In this document: piece by piece, positions 1-11,090 of the stretch | Layout of the letters: each line of letters starts with the position of its first letter | How positions within the stretch are numbered: position 1 is the stretch's first letter | Assembly (NCBI RefSeq): GCF_035046485.1 | Contig: NC_085137.1 | Location: 476,495,396 to 476,559,395, forward strand | Direction of reading: 5' to 3' | Source: Aedes albopictus | Lineage: Eukaryota > Arthropoda > Insecta > Diptera > Culicidae | Length of the DNA: 64,000 nt | The notes under the pieces: model-generated | What the model saw: the letters and a program-made list of their open reading frames with translations, nothing else | What the model was told of the DNA's origin: nothing | Database searches by the model: none | Program-made: the position numbers and the translations under genes

Positions 1-245
1 GCAGAATCACGAGGCCGCGTTGCAAAACGTTTTCAATGATAATTAGCCTCATTTGTTAGGCTTTCAAAGTGGTAACAGCAAATAGACAATATTTGCTTGA
101 TACTTCAGCAAAACTATTCACTAAACTATTGCATTTTCATTAATTTTTGGCGATTTTGAAAACTGATTCGTAAAACGGAAGTGGTGCAAGATGACCATCT
201 GCCATGGGGTAAGATGCCATTTCATGAAAACATTCAAAAATTACG

Positions 246-664
246 TCCATCAGCAAGGTTGCAACCATTCATTTGCAAAAATTTACATTCATTTGCTATT
301 ATCTCAGTTCAGAAGCATGCTATCGAAAAACAATGTATGGATGAATTTAACCTTGTAGTTTTATCTGAAAGTTTGCCGAATAACATTGGGGTCGCAAACG
401 TATACCAAAGTCGTGAGCGAGCTGTGAAGGCAACTCTCCACGCGGTGAATATAAATTTTATTCACGCTGTGGAGAGTTGCCTTCACAGCTCGCTCACGAC
501 TTTGGTATACGTTTGCGACCAAAGTGTTATTCGGCAAACTTTCAGATAAAACTACAAGGTTAAATTCATCCATACATTGTTTTTCGATAGCATGCTTCTG
601 AACTGAGATAATAGCAAATGAATGTATTTTTTTGCAAATGAATGGTCGCAACTTTGTCCATCAG
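246..664. mobile_element. hAT-like hairpin MITE, complete copy 1
   Basis: A 403-bp element (254-656) is almost one inverted repeat, with arms meeting near 455 around the sequence GTGAATATAAA. Its ends read CAAGGTTGCAACC on the left and its inverted counterpart on the right. It is flanked by a perfect 8-bp direct repeat, TCCATCAG (246-253 and 657-664). An 8-bp duplication and CA-starting ends are typical of hAT transposons. It has no transposase, so it is non-autonomous. Open frames on both strands here are the two arms read in opposite directions. A second full copy lies at 53704-54106 and a half copy at 36391-36603. Confidence 0.85.
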
Positions 665-1097
665 TTTTCGGGCACTTCAGACTCCTTTTCCCCCCTCTGC
701 CCTGCTTTTTTCGTTTACTCAATAAATGGAGTGTTACCCCCCTCCTCGCCAAACGATGATCGTAATATTTGAATGACCCCTAGTATGGAAATCGTAGACA
801 TTAATAACCATGCGTCTCCATGTGTGCCTCAACCTTGTTGGAAACACTTGGCTGGTAATAAAATCACCAGAAAACCTTAATTGCATGCACGAAAAACCGG
901 AAGTTGCCAATTTTCATTGGGAATCCAAAAGATTTTTGGTGGGTTTAGTGGCCTAGCTTTTAGAAGAATGTTCGATGCAAACATAGCTTGACACCATTCA
1001 CCTATAGTAATGATCAAGTTCAAGTCCCATTCAGGAATAATTTTATGAGTTGAGCCATTTTACCCCATCTTGGAATTTTGGGCTTTGTTCCCCTACA
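665..1097. other. Non-coding spacer, no gene seen
   Basis: AT-rich low-copy sequence with no convincing coding frame. The phrase ACCCCATCTTGG near 1061-1072 faces a GGGGTAAGATG phrase near 207-217 in opposite orientation. These may be remnants of a MITE into which the hairpin at 254-656 was inserted, but the match is short. Confidence 0.5.
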
Positions 1098-3402
1098 GTG
1101 AAAGCAGGCATCAACGTCGCAGCCGAGAGCACCATCGGGTACGTGAAACGAATGGTTCGACGAAGAGTGCAGAATAGTTTTGGAGGATAAGAACGCAGCG
1201 AGGGTGGTAATGCTGCAACAAGGGACCCGACAGAACGTGGAACGTTACAAACAGAAGCGGAAAAAGCAGACCCGCCTCTTTCGGGGGAAAAAGCGCCGCC
1301 TGGAACAAACGGAGTGCGATGAAATGGAACTGCTGTGCCGTTCCCAAGAAACGCGGAAGTTCTATCAAAAGCTCAATGCATCCCGCAACGGCTTCGTGCC
1401 GCAAGCCGAAATAAAGACGGAGGCCTCTTGACGGACGGACGTGAGGTGATGGAAAGGTGGAAGCAGCACTTCGATCAGCACCTGAATGGCGTGGAGAACG
1501 CCAGTGCAGCGGAAGACGGAAATCAACCAACTCCCACGCTGAAGGAAGTTAAGGATGCCATTCACCAGCTCAAAACCAACAAAGCAGCTGGTAAGGATGG
1601 TATCGCAGCTGAACTCATCAAGGTGGGCAAAGAAAAGTTGGCCACCTGTCTGCATCGGCTGATAGTCAGGATCTGGGAAACGGAACTGCTACCGGAGGAG
1701 TGGAAGGAAGGGGTAATCTGCCCCATTCACAAGAAAGGCGACCATTTGGAATGTGAGAACTACAGGGCGCCTACAAAGTGCTATCCCTAGAACAAATGAG
1801 TTCGTGGGAAGTTATCAAGCCGGCTTCATCGACGGCCGGGTGACAACGGACCAGATCTTCGCTGTACGGCAAATTCTCCAGAAATTCCGTTAATACCAGG
1901 TCCCAACGTTCATCAACTTCAAGGCGGCATACGACAGTATCGACTGCGCAGAGCTATGGGGAAGCATGGACGAAAACGGCTTTCCTGGGAAGCTGACTAG
2001 ACGATGACAGAACAGAACACCCGCCTGAAACGCGCAACAGCTAAGGTCGGACTGGTGGTGAATGCCTCAAAAACAAAGTACATGCTGGTAGGCGAAACCG
2101 AAAACGACCGGATCCGTCTGGGTAGTAATGTTACGATAGACGGGGATACTTTGGAGGTGGTGGAGGAATTCGTCTACCTTGGATCCTTACTGACGGCTGA
2201 CAACAACGTGAGCCGTGAAATTCGAATGCGCATCATCAGCGGAAGTCCGGCCTTCTACGGGTTCCAGAAGAAACTGCGGTCGAAAAAGACTCACCCACGC
2301 ACCAAATGCACCATGTTCAAAACGCTAATAAGACCGGTGGTCCTCTACGGACACGAGACATGGACCATTAGGGTGGGGCTAATTTCAAAAAATCTCTCCG
2401 ATATATGATTTCTCAAGTGGAAAGTGATCTACTAGTCGAAATAAGTCAGCTGTACAAAAATAAGCGATTTCGGTTGATATTTAGATTTTGCTAGAACAAA
2501 CTTTCAAAAATCATTTCAAATTTAATTTTCGAACTTATTTTTTCTAGACTAAATCGGTGATTCTAGAACCCAATAAGGCCAAATTTGTGCTCAAAATTGC
2601 GATATCTCCACTGGTTTCACAGTGAGATATTTGAGAAAAATTTCATATTTTGGTACCAAACCCAAAAAAATACTGAAAAACGACATTTTTTTAAATATCT
2701 CAGAAACCAGTAGAGATATCGCAATTTTGAGCACAAATTTGGCCCAGTTGGGTTCTAGAATCACCGATTTAGTCTAGAAAAAATAAGTTTGAAAATTAAA
2801 TTTGAAATGATTTTTGAAAGTTTGTTCTAGCAAAAATTTCACTTGAACCCTTTGCGCCACCCCTAAATATCAACCGAAATCGCTAATTTTTGTACAGCTG
2901 ACTTATTTCGACTAGTAGATCATTTTCCACTTGGGAAATCATATATCGGAGAGATTTTTTGAAATTAGCCCCACCCTAATGGACCATGCTCGAGGAGGAC
3001 CTGCAAGCACTCGGAGTTTTCAAGCGACGCGTGCTAAGGACGATCTTCGGTGGTGTGCAGGAGAACGGTGTGTGGCGGAGAAGGATGAACCACGAGCTCA
3101 CTGCACTTTACGGCGAACCCAGCATCCAGAAGGTGGCCAAGGCCGGAAGGATACGGTGGGCAGGGCATGTTGCAAGAATGCCGGAAAACAATCCTGCAAA
3201 GCTGGTGTTTGCAACTGACCCGGTTGGCACAAGAAGGCGTGGAGCGCAGAGAGCACGATTGGTGAACCAGGAGCGTGACCAGGCGAGCATTGGGCGCGAC
3301 CGAGGATGGAGAGCGGCAGCCACAAACCGAATATCGTGGCAAACTATTGTTGATTGTGTCTTGTCTTAATGATGTTGAACAAATAAATGTATGTATGTAA
3401 CA
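1098..3402 (+). mobile_element. RTE-like (JAM1-type) LINE, decayed
   Basis: Remnant of the second ORF of a non-LTR retrotransposon, encoding a reverse transcriptase copied by target-primed reverse transcription. In order I see the linker between endonuclease and RT (1141-1431, peptide DKNAARVVMLQQ), the RT fingers (1540-1775, NKAAGKDGIAAELIK, LPEEWKEGVICPIHKKGD, CENYRA), a DFKAAYDS-like palm stretch in a broken frame near 1917-1940, the thumb (2010-2368, VNASKTKYMLV, EFVYLGSLLTADNN, LIRPVVLYGHETWT) and the C-terminal region (2988-3369, RTIFGGVQENGVWRRRMNHEL, RWAGHVARMPENN). The catalytic Y/FADD block has been deleted between about 1995 and 2004, and there are several frameshifts and stops, so it is dead. 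The short 3' end after the stop finishes in ATGT repeats, as RTE elements do. The clade assignment rests on remembered RTE consensus. Confidence 0.85.
2360..2987. mobile_element. 610-bp foldback element inserted in the LINE, 9-bp TSD
   Basis: The element occupies 2369-2978. Its terminal inverted repeats start TAGGGTGGGGCTAATTTC and extend inward so that nearly the whole element can fold back, with its centre near 2670. The 9-bp direct repeat ATGGACCAT flanks it (2360-2368, 2979-2987), and removing the element plus one repeat restores a continuous reading frame in the host LINE. A 9-bp duplication suggests a Mutator-like (MULE) element, although other classes cannot be excluded. The right arm carries about 30 extra bases near 2835-2870. 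There is no transposase. Confidence 0.85.
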
Positions 3403-3834
3403 ACCCCTTTAAAAATTATTTTCAAGAACAATTGAAAGAGTTATAAACTCTCAAAATTGCTAAATCATGATACATATACATGGTGTGACCCCGACACTAA
3501 TGGCGACAGCGTGGACATGAAAATACTTTTACAGAGAAATTATGAGTATGAGTTCCGTTCAGAAGCCTCACGAACATATTATCAATTAAGCCCGGAATTT
3601 GGTGCTATCGAACTTCGATTTTTCTCTTCGGTATTCTGATGCTCGCACCGAATTTCGATTTCGACGGGATTGATAATATATCTGGTCTGTATAAAGCTGA
3701 AATTTTGACTTACGTAAAACCAACATTGCAATAATCAGTGAAAATTTTAGCTTCGTACATTCCGGACAATTAACAATGGTTTGTACATAACACACAAAAA
3801 AAATGTTTTCGATAGAACATTCTTTCGGTGATTC
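3403..3834. other. Low-copy spacer
   Basis: Sequence downstream of the LINE 3' end. Small opposing frames around 3457-3795 have no recognisable domain or codon signature. No gene is seen. Confidence 0.45.
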
Positions 3835-5040
3835 CTTTAGGGAATATTCCCGGGAATTATTTTGTTAATTGTTTTTCAATTTATTTTAATTATGACTTTT
3901 TTTTGGGAATCTCTTAGTAATTCCTTTGGATTTGGCAAATTTCTTCGGTAATATCTTTGGATCCCCTTCGGCAGTTTCTTTAATAATATATTTGGTTATA
4001 TGTATGTCATTTGAAAGCAAACACCTTCACGCATCCTTTGAAAATTTCATCGGTAATTCCATTAGCAGTTTATTTGGCTTCTTTATTTCACTGGCAAATC
4101 CTTTGAAATGCTCTCTAATAAAGACAAATCAATCAATCAATCCTTTGAAATGCATTCTCCGGAGTTCCTTCGTTAATTTTTAAGAAGTCATAAATTTTAG
4201 TTGTTAATGTTCTATTCTATTGATATTTGCTTTTCAAAAGCAGCCTTTGGTAATTCATTCGACAATGACTTCTTCACTGGAACTTATCACATTTTTTTTT
4301 CTGAAGATGTCTTCGGCAAGTCATTCTACTTTTTTGGGATTTTCGTCGATTTTTTGGACTTTCATTATTTATGCTATTCGGTATTCCTCGAAAACTCAAT
4401 CGGAAGTTCTTTTATAAATCACTTCTCAATCAATGAAAATTCTTAAGACAATTTCTTCTAGATTTCTTCAGTAATTATGTAAAGAATTCCTGCAGCAGAT
4501 GTTTTTGCATTGAAAATTTATTTGGCAATTTCATCAGCAATTCCTATCGAAATTTTAGTATCTACGATTATTACTTCTTCGGTAATTCCTTTGGAAATTG
4601 ATTCGTCAAATTTCTTAGAGATTTCCTTCGGGAATTTATTAAAAAAGAATCTTTGGCGGTCCGTCTATCATATTCTATCATGGTGATTCTACGGCAATTA
4701 CTTTTGGAATTCTTTTGAAATTTTCTTCAGAAATTCCTTTGATGATTTCGGAATTTTTTTTGAGAATTTCTTAAATTTTTTTTTGCGAATGTTTGTGGAA
4801 ATTTTATGGAATATATTTCGGCAATTTATTTTGAGATTGGATTTAGCCAATTTTTTTAAAAGCCTCTAGTTCAGCAATTTTCGGAGTAATAAATATAAAT
4901 ACAATAAATCATAAAAAATTACAAAAGTAATGAATTGCCGGAGAAATGGGCTAAATAACTAAAAAAAAAAATTCTGAAATAATTTCAAAGGAATAGCGAT
5001 TGAAATTATAGAAAAAAATAAAAAAAAAATGCTGATTAAA
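3835..5040. repeat. AT-rich degenerate GAATTCC-type array
   Basis: Loosely periodic sequence with recurring words such as TTCGGTAATTCCTTTGG and GGAATTTCTT. It appears to be an AT-rich, older relative of the GAATTCC minisatellite at 5230-7735. Units are too diverged to give a fixed period by eye. The open frames here are translations of the repeat. Confidence 0.5.
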
Positions 5041-5049
5041 TTCCAATGA

Positions 5050-5120
5050 TACTACGGCTTCCCTTAAAGATATGGCCATACTGCGGTCTAGCGAATACGG
5101 AGTCGTGGGTTAGAATCCCA
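5050..5120 (+). other. Possible tRNA-like SINE head
   Basis: The stretch contains GTGGGTTAGAATCCC, close to a tRNA B box (GGTTCGANTCC), about 30 bases after a TGGCCATACTGCGG stretch that could be a decayed A box. It does not fold as a full tRNA and has no clear 3' SINE body. It could be chance. Confidence 0.22.
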
Positions 5121-5229
5121 AAAGAACGCGGTTTTTTTTTCACAAATTCATCTCTTAATTTGTCAATTAACGACATTCTGTACCTTCTAATTAATAACAA
5201 GTTTTTCCCGTACATTCCTATAGGATTTC

Positions 5230-7735
5230 ACTAGAGATTTCTCTAGTATTACCTCCTAAGATTTCTCTGGAAATTCCAACTATTCCCGAAATTCATTAAG
5301 GGATTCCTCTAGAGATGTCTATTACGACTCCTTCAGCTGGAATTCCTTGAAGAAGACCAAGATGAGTTACAGGAGATATACCATGATTAATTTATAGAGT
5401 AATCCATGTCTAAAAACTCTGGAGGAATACCTGGATGAGTCTTTAGTAAAATCTCTGGAAGAATCAAAGGCATTTCTGGAAGTATCCTAGGAAAACTGCC
5501 TAGAAGAATAGAAGCAAGAATGCCAGGAGACATCCCTAGAGAAATTCCTGCAGGTATCAGAGAAAGAATTTTTGGAGGAGACCTAGGAAGCATTCCTGAA
5601 ACAAAGCAGCAGAAATCGCTTATAGAATCCCAGGAGCAATTCCTGGATGAAAGTCAAGAGGAGTTCCTGGAGGAATCTTTTGAGATATATTTGAAGAAAT
5701 CCCAGGAAAAAAAATCCTTTAGGATGTCCAGGAAGAAACACCGAAGGTACTTCTACAAGGCTCCAAGAAAGATTGCCTGGAATATTCCCAGCAAATTTGT
5801 GAATGAATTTCTGGAGAAATTCTTGGATGAACCACTAGAAAAGATCCGGAAGGCATTAAGGCGAAACTGGAAGCATTTCCTCACTTTTTGGTTTTAGATT
5901 TTTTATTAAATAACGAAGCATTATTTTTGAAATCGGTTTTCGTACACATGTAGAGTATGGATCAAGGTATCTTCTGATTTTTTTTTGTGGTAGAAAATGT
6001 TTTCGGTTTTTGCAGAAACCATTTTTGAACAAAATTTCACAAAAAAATGGTTTCTAGGAAAACATTTTTCACCTCAGAAAAATTCAGGAGATACCTTGAT
6101 CCATACTCTACATGTGTACGAAAACCGATTTTGAAAATTCGTTTTTTAATAAAAAATCAAAAAGCAAAATAATAAGGAAATGCTTCCAGTTTCGCCTTAA
6201 GTAGGATTTTTGGAGGAGTTCTAGGAGGAATTGCTGGAAGAATCACAGCAGGAGTAGCTTGAGAAATCCAGCTGAAATTCCTGTAGGAAGGCCAAGATGA
6301 GTTCCTGGAGTAATCCCATAAAAATATGGATAAAAATTCCTGAAGGAATCACCGGAGAGTTTCTAAAAAAAGGTAGGTATTTTGGAAGAATCTACAAAGA
6401 AGGTCCTTAAGAAATCTCAGGAAGATTTCCCGGAAGAATTCCAGCCATAATGCTAGGATTAATTGGTATGGGAATCCCTTGAAGAATTTTTGAACGTATT
6501 ATAGTAAGAATTTCTGGAGGAATTGCTGGAAGAACAGCAGGAGGAGTTGTTTGAAGTATTCTTGGAGGAAGACCAAAAGGAGTTTCTGCAATAATTTCCT
6601 GAGAAATTTCTGGAGGAATGTTTTTATAAAATCTAAGGAGGAATTCCTGGATGAGTCCTTGGAGAAATCCCTGGTTGAACAACCAGAGGAATTTCTGCAA
6701 GAACTCCAGGAAGATTGCCTGGAAAGATCTCAGAAAAAATACAGGAAAAAGCTCTAGAAGAATCCGTTGCATAATTTCAGAAGTACCACAGTCAGACTTC
6801 TGGAGGATGCATAGCTGGAAGAACCGCAGGAACTACTTGAGGAATCCCACCTGTAATATCGCGAGGAACTCCTAGAATTTTTGGAGTTATCATAGAAGTA
6901 ATTTCTAGAAAAATCTTAGAATCAGGAATACCGAGGGTATCCTAAGAGAAGTTCCTCTAATAAATGCCTGCAGAAATACTTACAATTCTGCTAGAAAGAA
7001 TCGGTAGAAGTATACTTGAGAAATCCCTGATGGAATTGCAGGAGGAATTTCTGGAGGAATCTCCGGAAGATTTCCCGAAAGTATTACAGCAAGTATGTAC
7101 GCCAGGAGAAATCCCTAGAAGTAATTCTGAAGGAGTCCTGATGGGAATAACTTGAGGAATTCCAGCTGAAATTCTTGGGGGGAAGTTCTTGGAGAAATCC
7201 CCTGTGGAATTTCTGGAAGAACCTCTGGAGAAGTCCTGGATAAATCCTTGAAGAAATCTCTGGAAGAATCACCGAAGGGATTTTTAGAAAAATCCCAGGG
7301 AGATTTTCCGGAAGAATTTTCCAAGTAGAATTCCTAAAGGTACCACAGTGAGAATTTTTTGAGGAGCTTTAAGAGAAATTGCTGAAATAATCACAGCAGG
7401 AATTGCCTTAGAAATCTTAGCCACAATTCCTGGAGGAAGGCCAATATAAGCTCCTGGAGGAATTCCATGAAAAATTTCTGGAAGAATCTCTGAATGAAAT
7501 CTCTTAAGGAATTCCTGGAAGAATCACCAGAGGAACTTCTGAACGGATCCCAGGAAGATCGTCTTGAAAAAATTCACCAGGAATTCTTAAAGGAATCCCA
7601 ATAGAAATTTTTAGAGGAACCCATAGAAGAATTCCGAGAAGTATCAATAAGAATTTCCAAAGAAATCCTATGAGAAATTGCTGGATCTATCTCTGCAGAA
7701 ATTTCAAATATGTGACCCCATCAGGACTGCCGGGA
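5230..7735 (+). repeat. GAATTCC minisatellite array (plus polarity)
   Basis: Degenerate tandem repeat of roughly 12-16-bp units of the form CTGGAGGAATTCCTGGAAG, interrupted at 5856-6200 by a MITE. The polarity is constant: the GGAGGAATT form is on the plus strand. Translations give Glu/Phe/Leu-rich or Ile/Pro-rich peptides in several frames on both strands. These frames (for example 5520-5897, 6407-6772 minus) are by-products of the repeat and not genes. Confidence 0.8.
5856..6200. mobile_element. TTAA-flanked foldback MITE
   Basis: A 337-bp palindromic element (5860-6196) with ends GGCGAAACTGGAAGCATTTCC and the inverse, flanked by TTAA on both sides (5856-5859, 6197-6200). The arms continue inward through GTACACATGTAGAGTATGGA. 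TTAA duplication is the signature of piggyBac-type transposition, so this is probably a piggyBac-related MITE. The ends do not start with CCC as in classical piggyBac. It was inserted into the GAATTCC array. Confidence 0.75.
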
Positions 7736-9141
7736 AAATCCTAAGGAAAGTGTTAAGTTTTAAATTTTAGGTGACTGTCTAGGAAAAATCTAGGGGGTGC
7801 CAAATTTGTTCTAGGGGGTGCCAGGCACCCCTGGAACCCCCCTAGCTACGCCAATGGTCAAAAGCCTCTGGACTTGCCTCTGCTACGATGCCTCGCCAAT
7901 GTTCAGTCTAAAACTTATTTTCACATCTTAATTATACAGCTATTTTTTCTCAGCCTTAGTGATTAACGAAAAAAACAGAAAGAAAAACTCATACCTGTAC
8001 TTGGAAAATACTTCACAAACAGTTTTCTATTTGTTAAGGGACATGATGTGCTACATTATTGTTTCGTGCTGGTAGTGTATTGAACATTTCCGGCACAATC
8101 AAGTCAACAAATCCCTCAACTGTATGTTTGCAGTCTTTTTTACCATCTGTCTCGTCATACATACAAGCACCTGTAATCCAAACTAAACAACTTTTCCTTC
8201 CCAGAAAATCACAACAATACTCTTCCATCCAATCCGTCAACAAACATCTTCGGAACTTGAAGCGCTTACTGGAACACCCACACTACATCTACGTCTTGTA
8301 CAATAAGTGTTACCCTTGCCAGAGTTGTTGTTCCGGCCATTCCCGCGTAAATAAAACCTAATCTCCTGTACGGTTCTATAAATAGATTCTGCCGTTTTCA
8401 AGATGACTTTTGCTATTCAATCCTACCTTCATTGCACCAAAAAGAAAAGAAATCCATTCAAGTGAAACGACCAAAACTCTTAACACGGCCAGTGGTTTGA
8501 AGGTTGTCTCCGACACAGTTCTGCTTGAATCATCTTGTGGTTCTGTTTCCCGTGTGTATGGTAGGTACTCACAAAAACGAAGCTAGATTTTCTCCTCCCG
8601 GAGCAAACCGGAAGCTGCTCAATGGGGTGTGCTTTTTTTCTGGTAGCTCTCTACCTATATTTACAATCCGTCTGTGCGCACTTCCCTGAAATTCTTTTCA
8701 TTATTGTTTGTTCGTTCGTTTGAATGCTGCTCCATTCATGATCCTGGGAGACGGTGAAGTGTGCAAATGTTCGGAAAAAAGGACAAACAGTTCGGGGAAA
8801 GAAAATACAGACAGCAGTACAAACGAACGGAGGAAATGCGAACAGCTTTGTTTGTTGGAGTTGGAAAAATCAGGAAGTGTCGTGCAGATTTAACGACAAA
8901 GCGTCTTGAAATCCTATTCAAACAGTGTAGGGAGATCGTTCCTGCTCTTCAGCAGGACATTTTTGTAGTCATCTAACTCAAAACAGGAGATTATAGCATT
9001 GTAAATTTTTGCTATTTTTTGTAAGTGCTTTATCGATCTCTCCTCTTTACCCGCACGCACCAGCGTTCCAACTGGCTGGCATCACTAACGCCTAAAATAG
9101 TCGATTACCAACCAGCACTCAACTACTAAAGAAGCCTGATG
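7736..9141. other. Low-copy DNA with a possible minus-strand exon
   Basis: The left edge (7785-7855) contains two copies of CTAGGGGGTGCCA and ends in CCCCCCTAGCTACGCCA, resembling a common MITE terminus. From about 7900 the sequence is low copy. On the minus strand 8034-8243 stays open for 69 codons, and an AG acceptor-like TTGGATTACAG lies inside it, followed by CMYDETDGKKDCKHTVEGFV. I do not recognise the peptide. It could be an exon or chance. Confidence 0.35.
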
Positions 9142-10143
9142 AAGCCCTGGCGTATCGGGCTGTTCGGGTCCATATGAAGTTAACCATCAATGTTAACTTC
9201 TTTTCCCGATCAGCCTAGATAGCTGTGTAGTGTCGGTAGCGGTTGTCTCAATTGGCTAAGAATAACACTACGGACCACCTGTTCCGGGGGTAAAAGTCCA
9301 CTAAACAGGGAACCCCAATCCAAGGTGTCAGGCGACCCGTGCTGATGGATGAATGGTTGAGGGGGTTTAAAATATGCTCGATCTTTAACGGAGCCCGTAA
9401 CGTTGGTAGATCGCCTTTATGTGTTGCGTTACGGTTCAAGATCTACCAAACCGAACCCTAGTGACCTCCGGTTTGTCAAGTTGGGGTAATGTGTTTTGGT
9501 AATAAGGATTCATGGTACAAAGTCCTTGTTACTAGTGACAGTTTCTAAAATTGCATTTATTCTGCCTTGCTGATAGTTAAAGAATCGGACTTTGCCTACC
9601 CGAGACTACACTTGATGTTAGGAAAACAAACATGCTTTACGTATCTGATTGCGTACTAACCTATCAAGGACTGTTAAGTTCTGGTAATTCAAGGACTCAC
9701 GTGCATTCTTATTGCAGAACACATTCTCTAATTTGACAGAGTTTTGCAACTAGCCTAAAGTCCCGGGTTTTTCTTTGTTGTCCTGGGACTAAACTAGAAG
9801 CAAGACATGGATGGGGCTAGAGTTCCGATGCATGGATAAATATCAGTACCACCGTTTTGTTTTTCTCAGAATGCAAATGGATTGTGTTTGATTAGGGGCG
9901 CTCTTTCACTAAGATTTAAATCTCTATGATAACGGAACCTTTTCATCGCAATCGATTTCTTACACTTCTGGGATAACAAAACAGGAACTGTACAGAAATC
10001 GATGCTTCATTGCCTCTCAATGACAATGGAGTAGTACGACATGCACTAAATACTAAGGATACGGGTAATGCCACAAAAGATCTAAATACTGGTCGCAGTG
10101 GCTCACCCGAACAGAAAAAAAAAAAAAAAAAAGCCCTGGCGTA
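9142..10143 (+). mobile_element. Poly(A) retroposon, ~976 bp, 13-bp TSD
   Basis: The element (9155-10130) begins TCGGGCTGTTCGGGTCC and ends in a run of about 17 A. It is flanked by a perfect 13-bp direct repeat, AAGCCCTGGCGTA (9142-9154, 10131-10143). A 13-bp duplication with a poly(A) end indicates LINE-mediated retroposition. No long reading frame is present, so it is a long SINE-like element or, more likely, a LINE with its 5' UTR joined to its 3' UTR by internal deletion. A stem is formed near the 5' end by GAAGTTAAC and GTTAACTTC (9177-9201). Confidence 0.8.
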
Positions 10144-11090
10144 AGCTGTGAGTATCCTGGGAGTGTCCTGGCCAGTAAGAGACACGCAAAAACGATTTAA
10201 AAACTTCAGTATTAATTATATTACACAATGACATATATTTATATCAAAAATCGATTGAAATACTATTTGAGCTTGAAAACTCACATCTCAAAGCAAAGTC
10301 GAGCCGTGTATTTATAACAATTTTCCATCATTAACCAGATGAATGAAACTCCAAAATGACCTTTCCCAATAGCACGGTCGATGTCTCCATGGCAAGCCAA
10401 ATATGTATCTCCAAACAACTTTGGGTAATCATGTGATTTTTGGAATCCATTCTGCTCTTCCCATCATCGTGGCCCCATACCACCGCACCGCAACCGACGA
10501 AGATCAAACCAACACGCTTCCCATCATCCACGTCTGTCTGCTGGTGAGCTTCAATCATCACCGCATGGCAGTGAAATCGCACCAACAGCGTTCGCCGTTC
10601 GTCGTCGTTGTCGCAAATGACAGTAAATGAGACTCAGCCCACCCACCATCCACCCCACACCACTTAGTGTACCACAACTTGCGAACACCCGTGGCTGGAT
10701 GAGGTGGTGGCGGTGCGGTGCGGTTACGTCCTTGAGTACCATCATCGGAATGCAGATCTCGGTTCTCGGAAGCCCGGTCGAGGCCTAAACGAAGCATGCC
10801 AAATTTAATGAGACGAACTCGGATGAATGTAGGTGGAAATCTACCGGATATGGCTTCGTCTCCGCCACCGTCACGTTGCCTGGCAGACATTGAAGCGATG
10901 CCCTACTTTCACTGACTAATGTTGACACTCACATGAAGCTGTTGAATGTATTTTGTAGGAAGGTGTGTTTGCTTATTCCGGTTTTGCCCTTGGACGTGTG
11001 AAGAGGTGACATAGTGTCAGCTCGGATCAGGTGTCAACGAGATTATGCTTGAAGTCAGTCATTGTAGGATCAGGATTGTTTTGCCTATGC
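10144..11090. other. Low-copy DNA, no gene established
   Basis: Non-repetitive sequence, more GC-rich between 10440 and 10900, with overlapping short frames on both strands and no recognisable domain. Nothing decides between host intron, intergenic DNA and old transposon. Confidence 0.4.
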
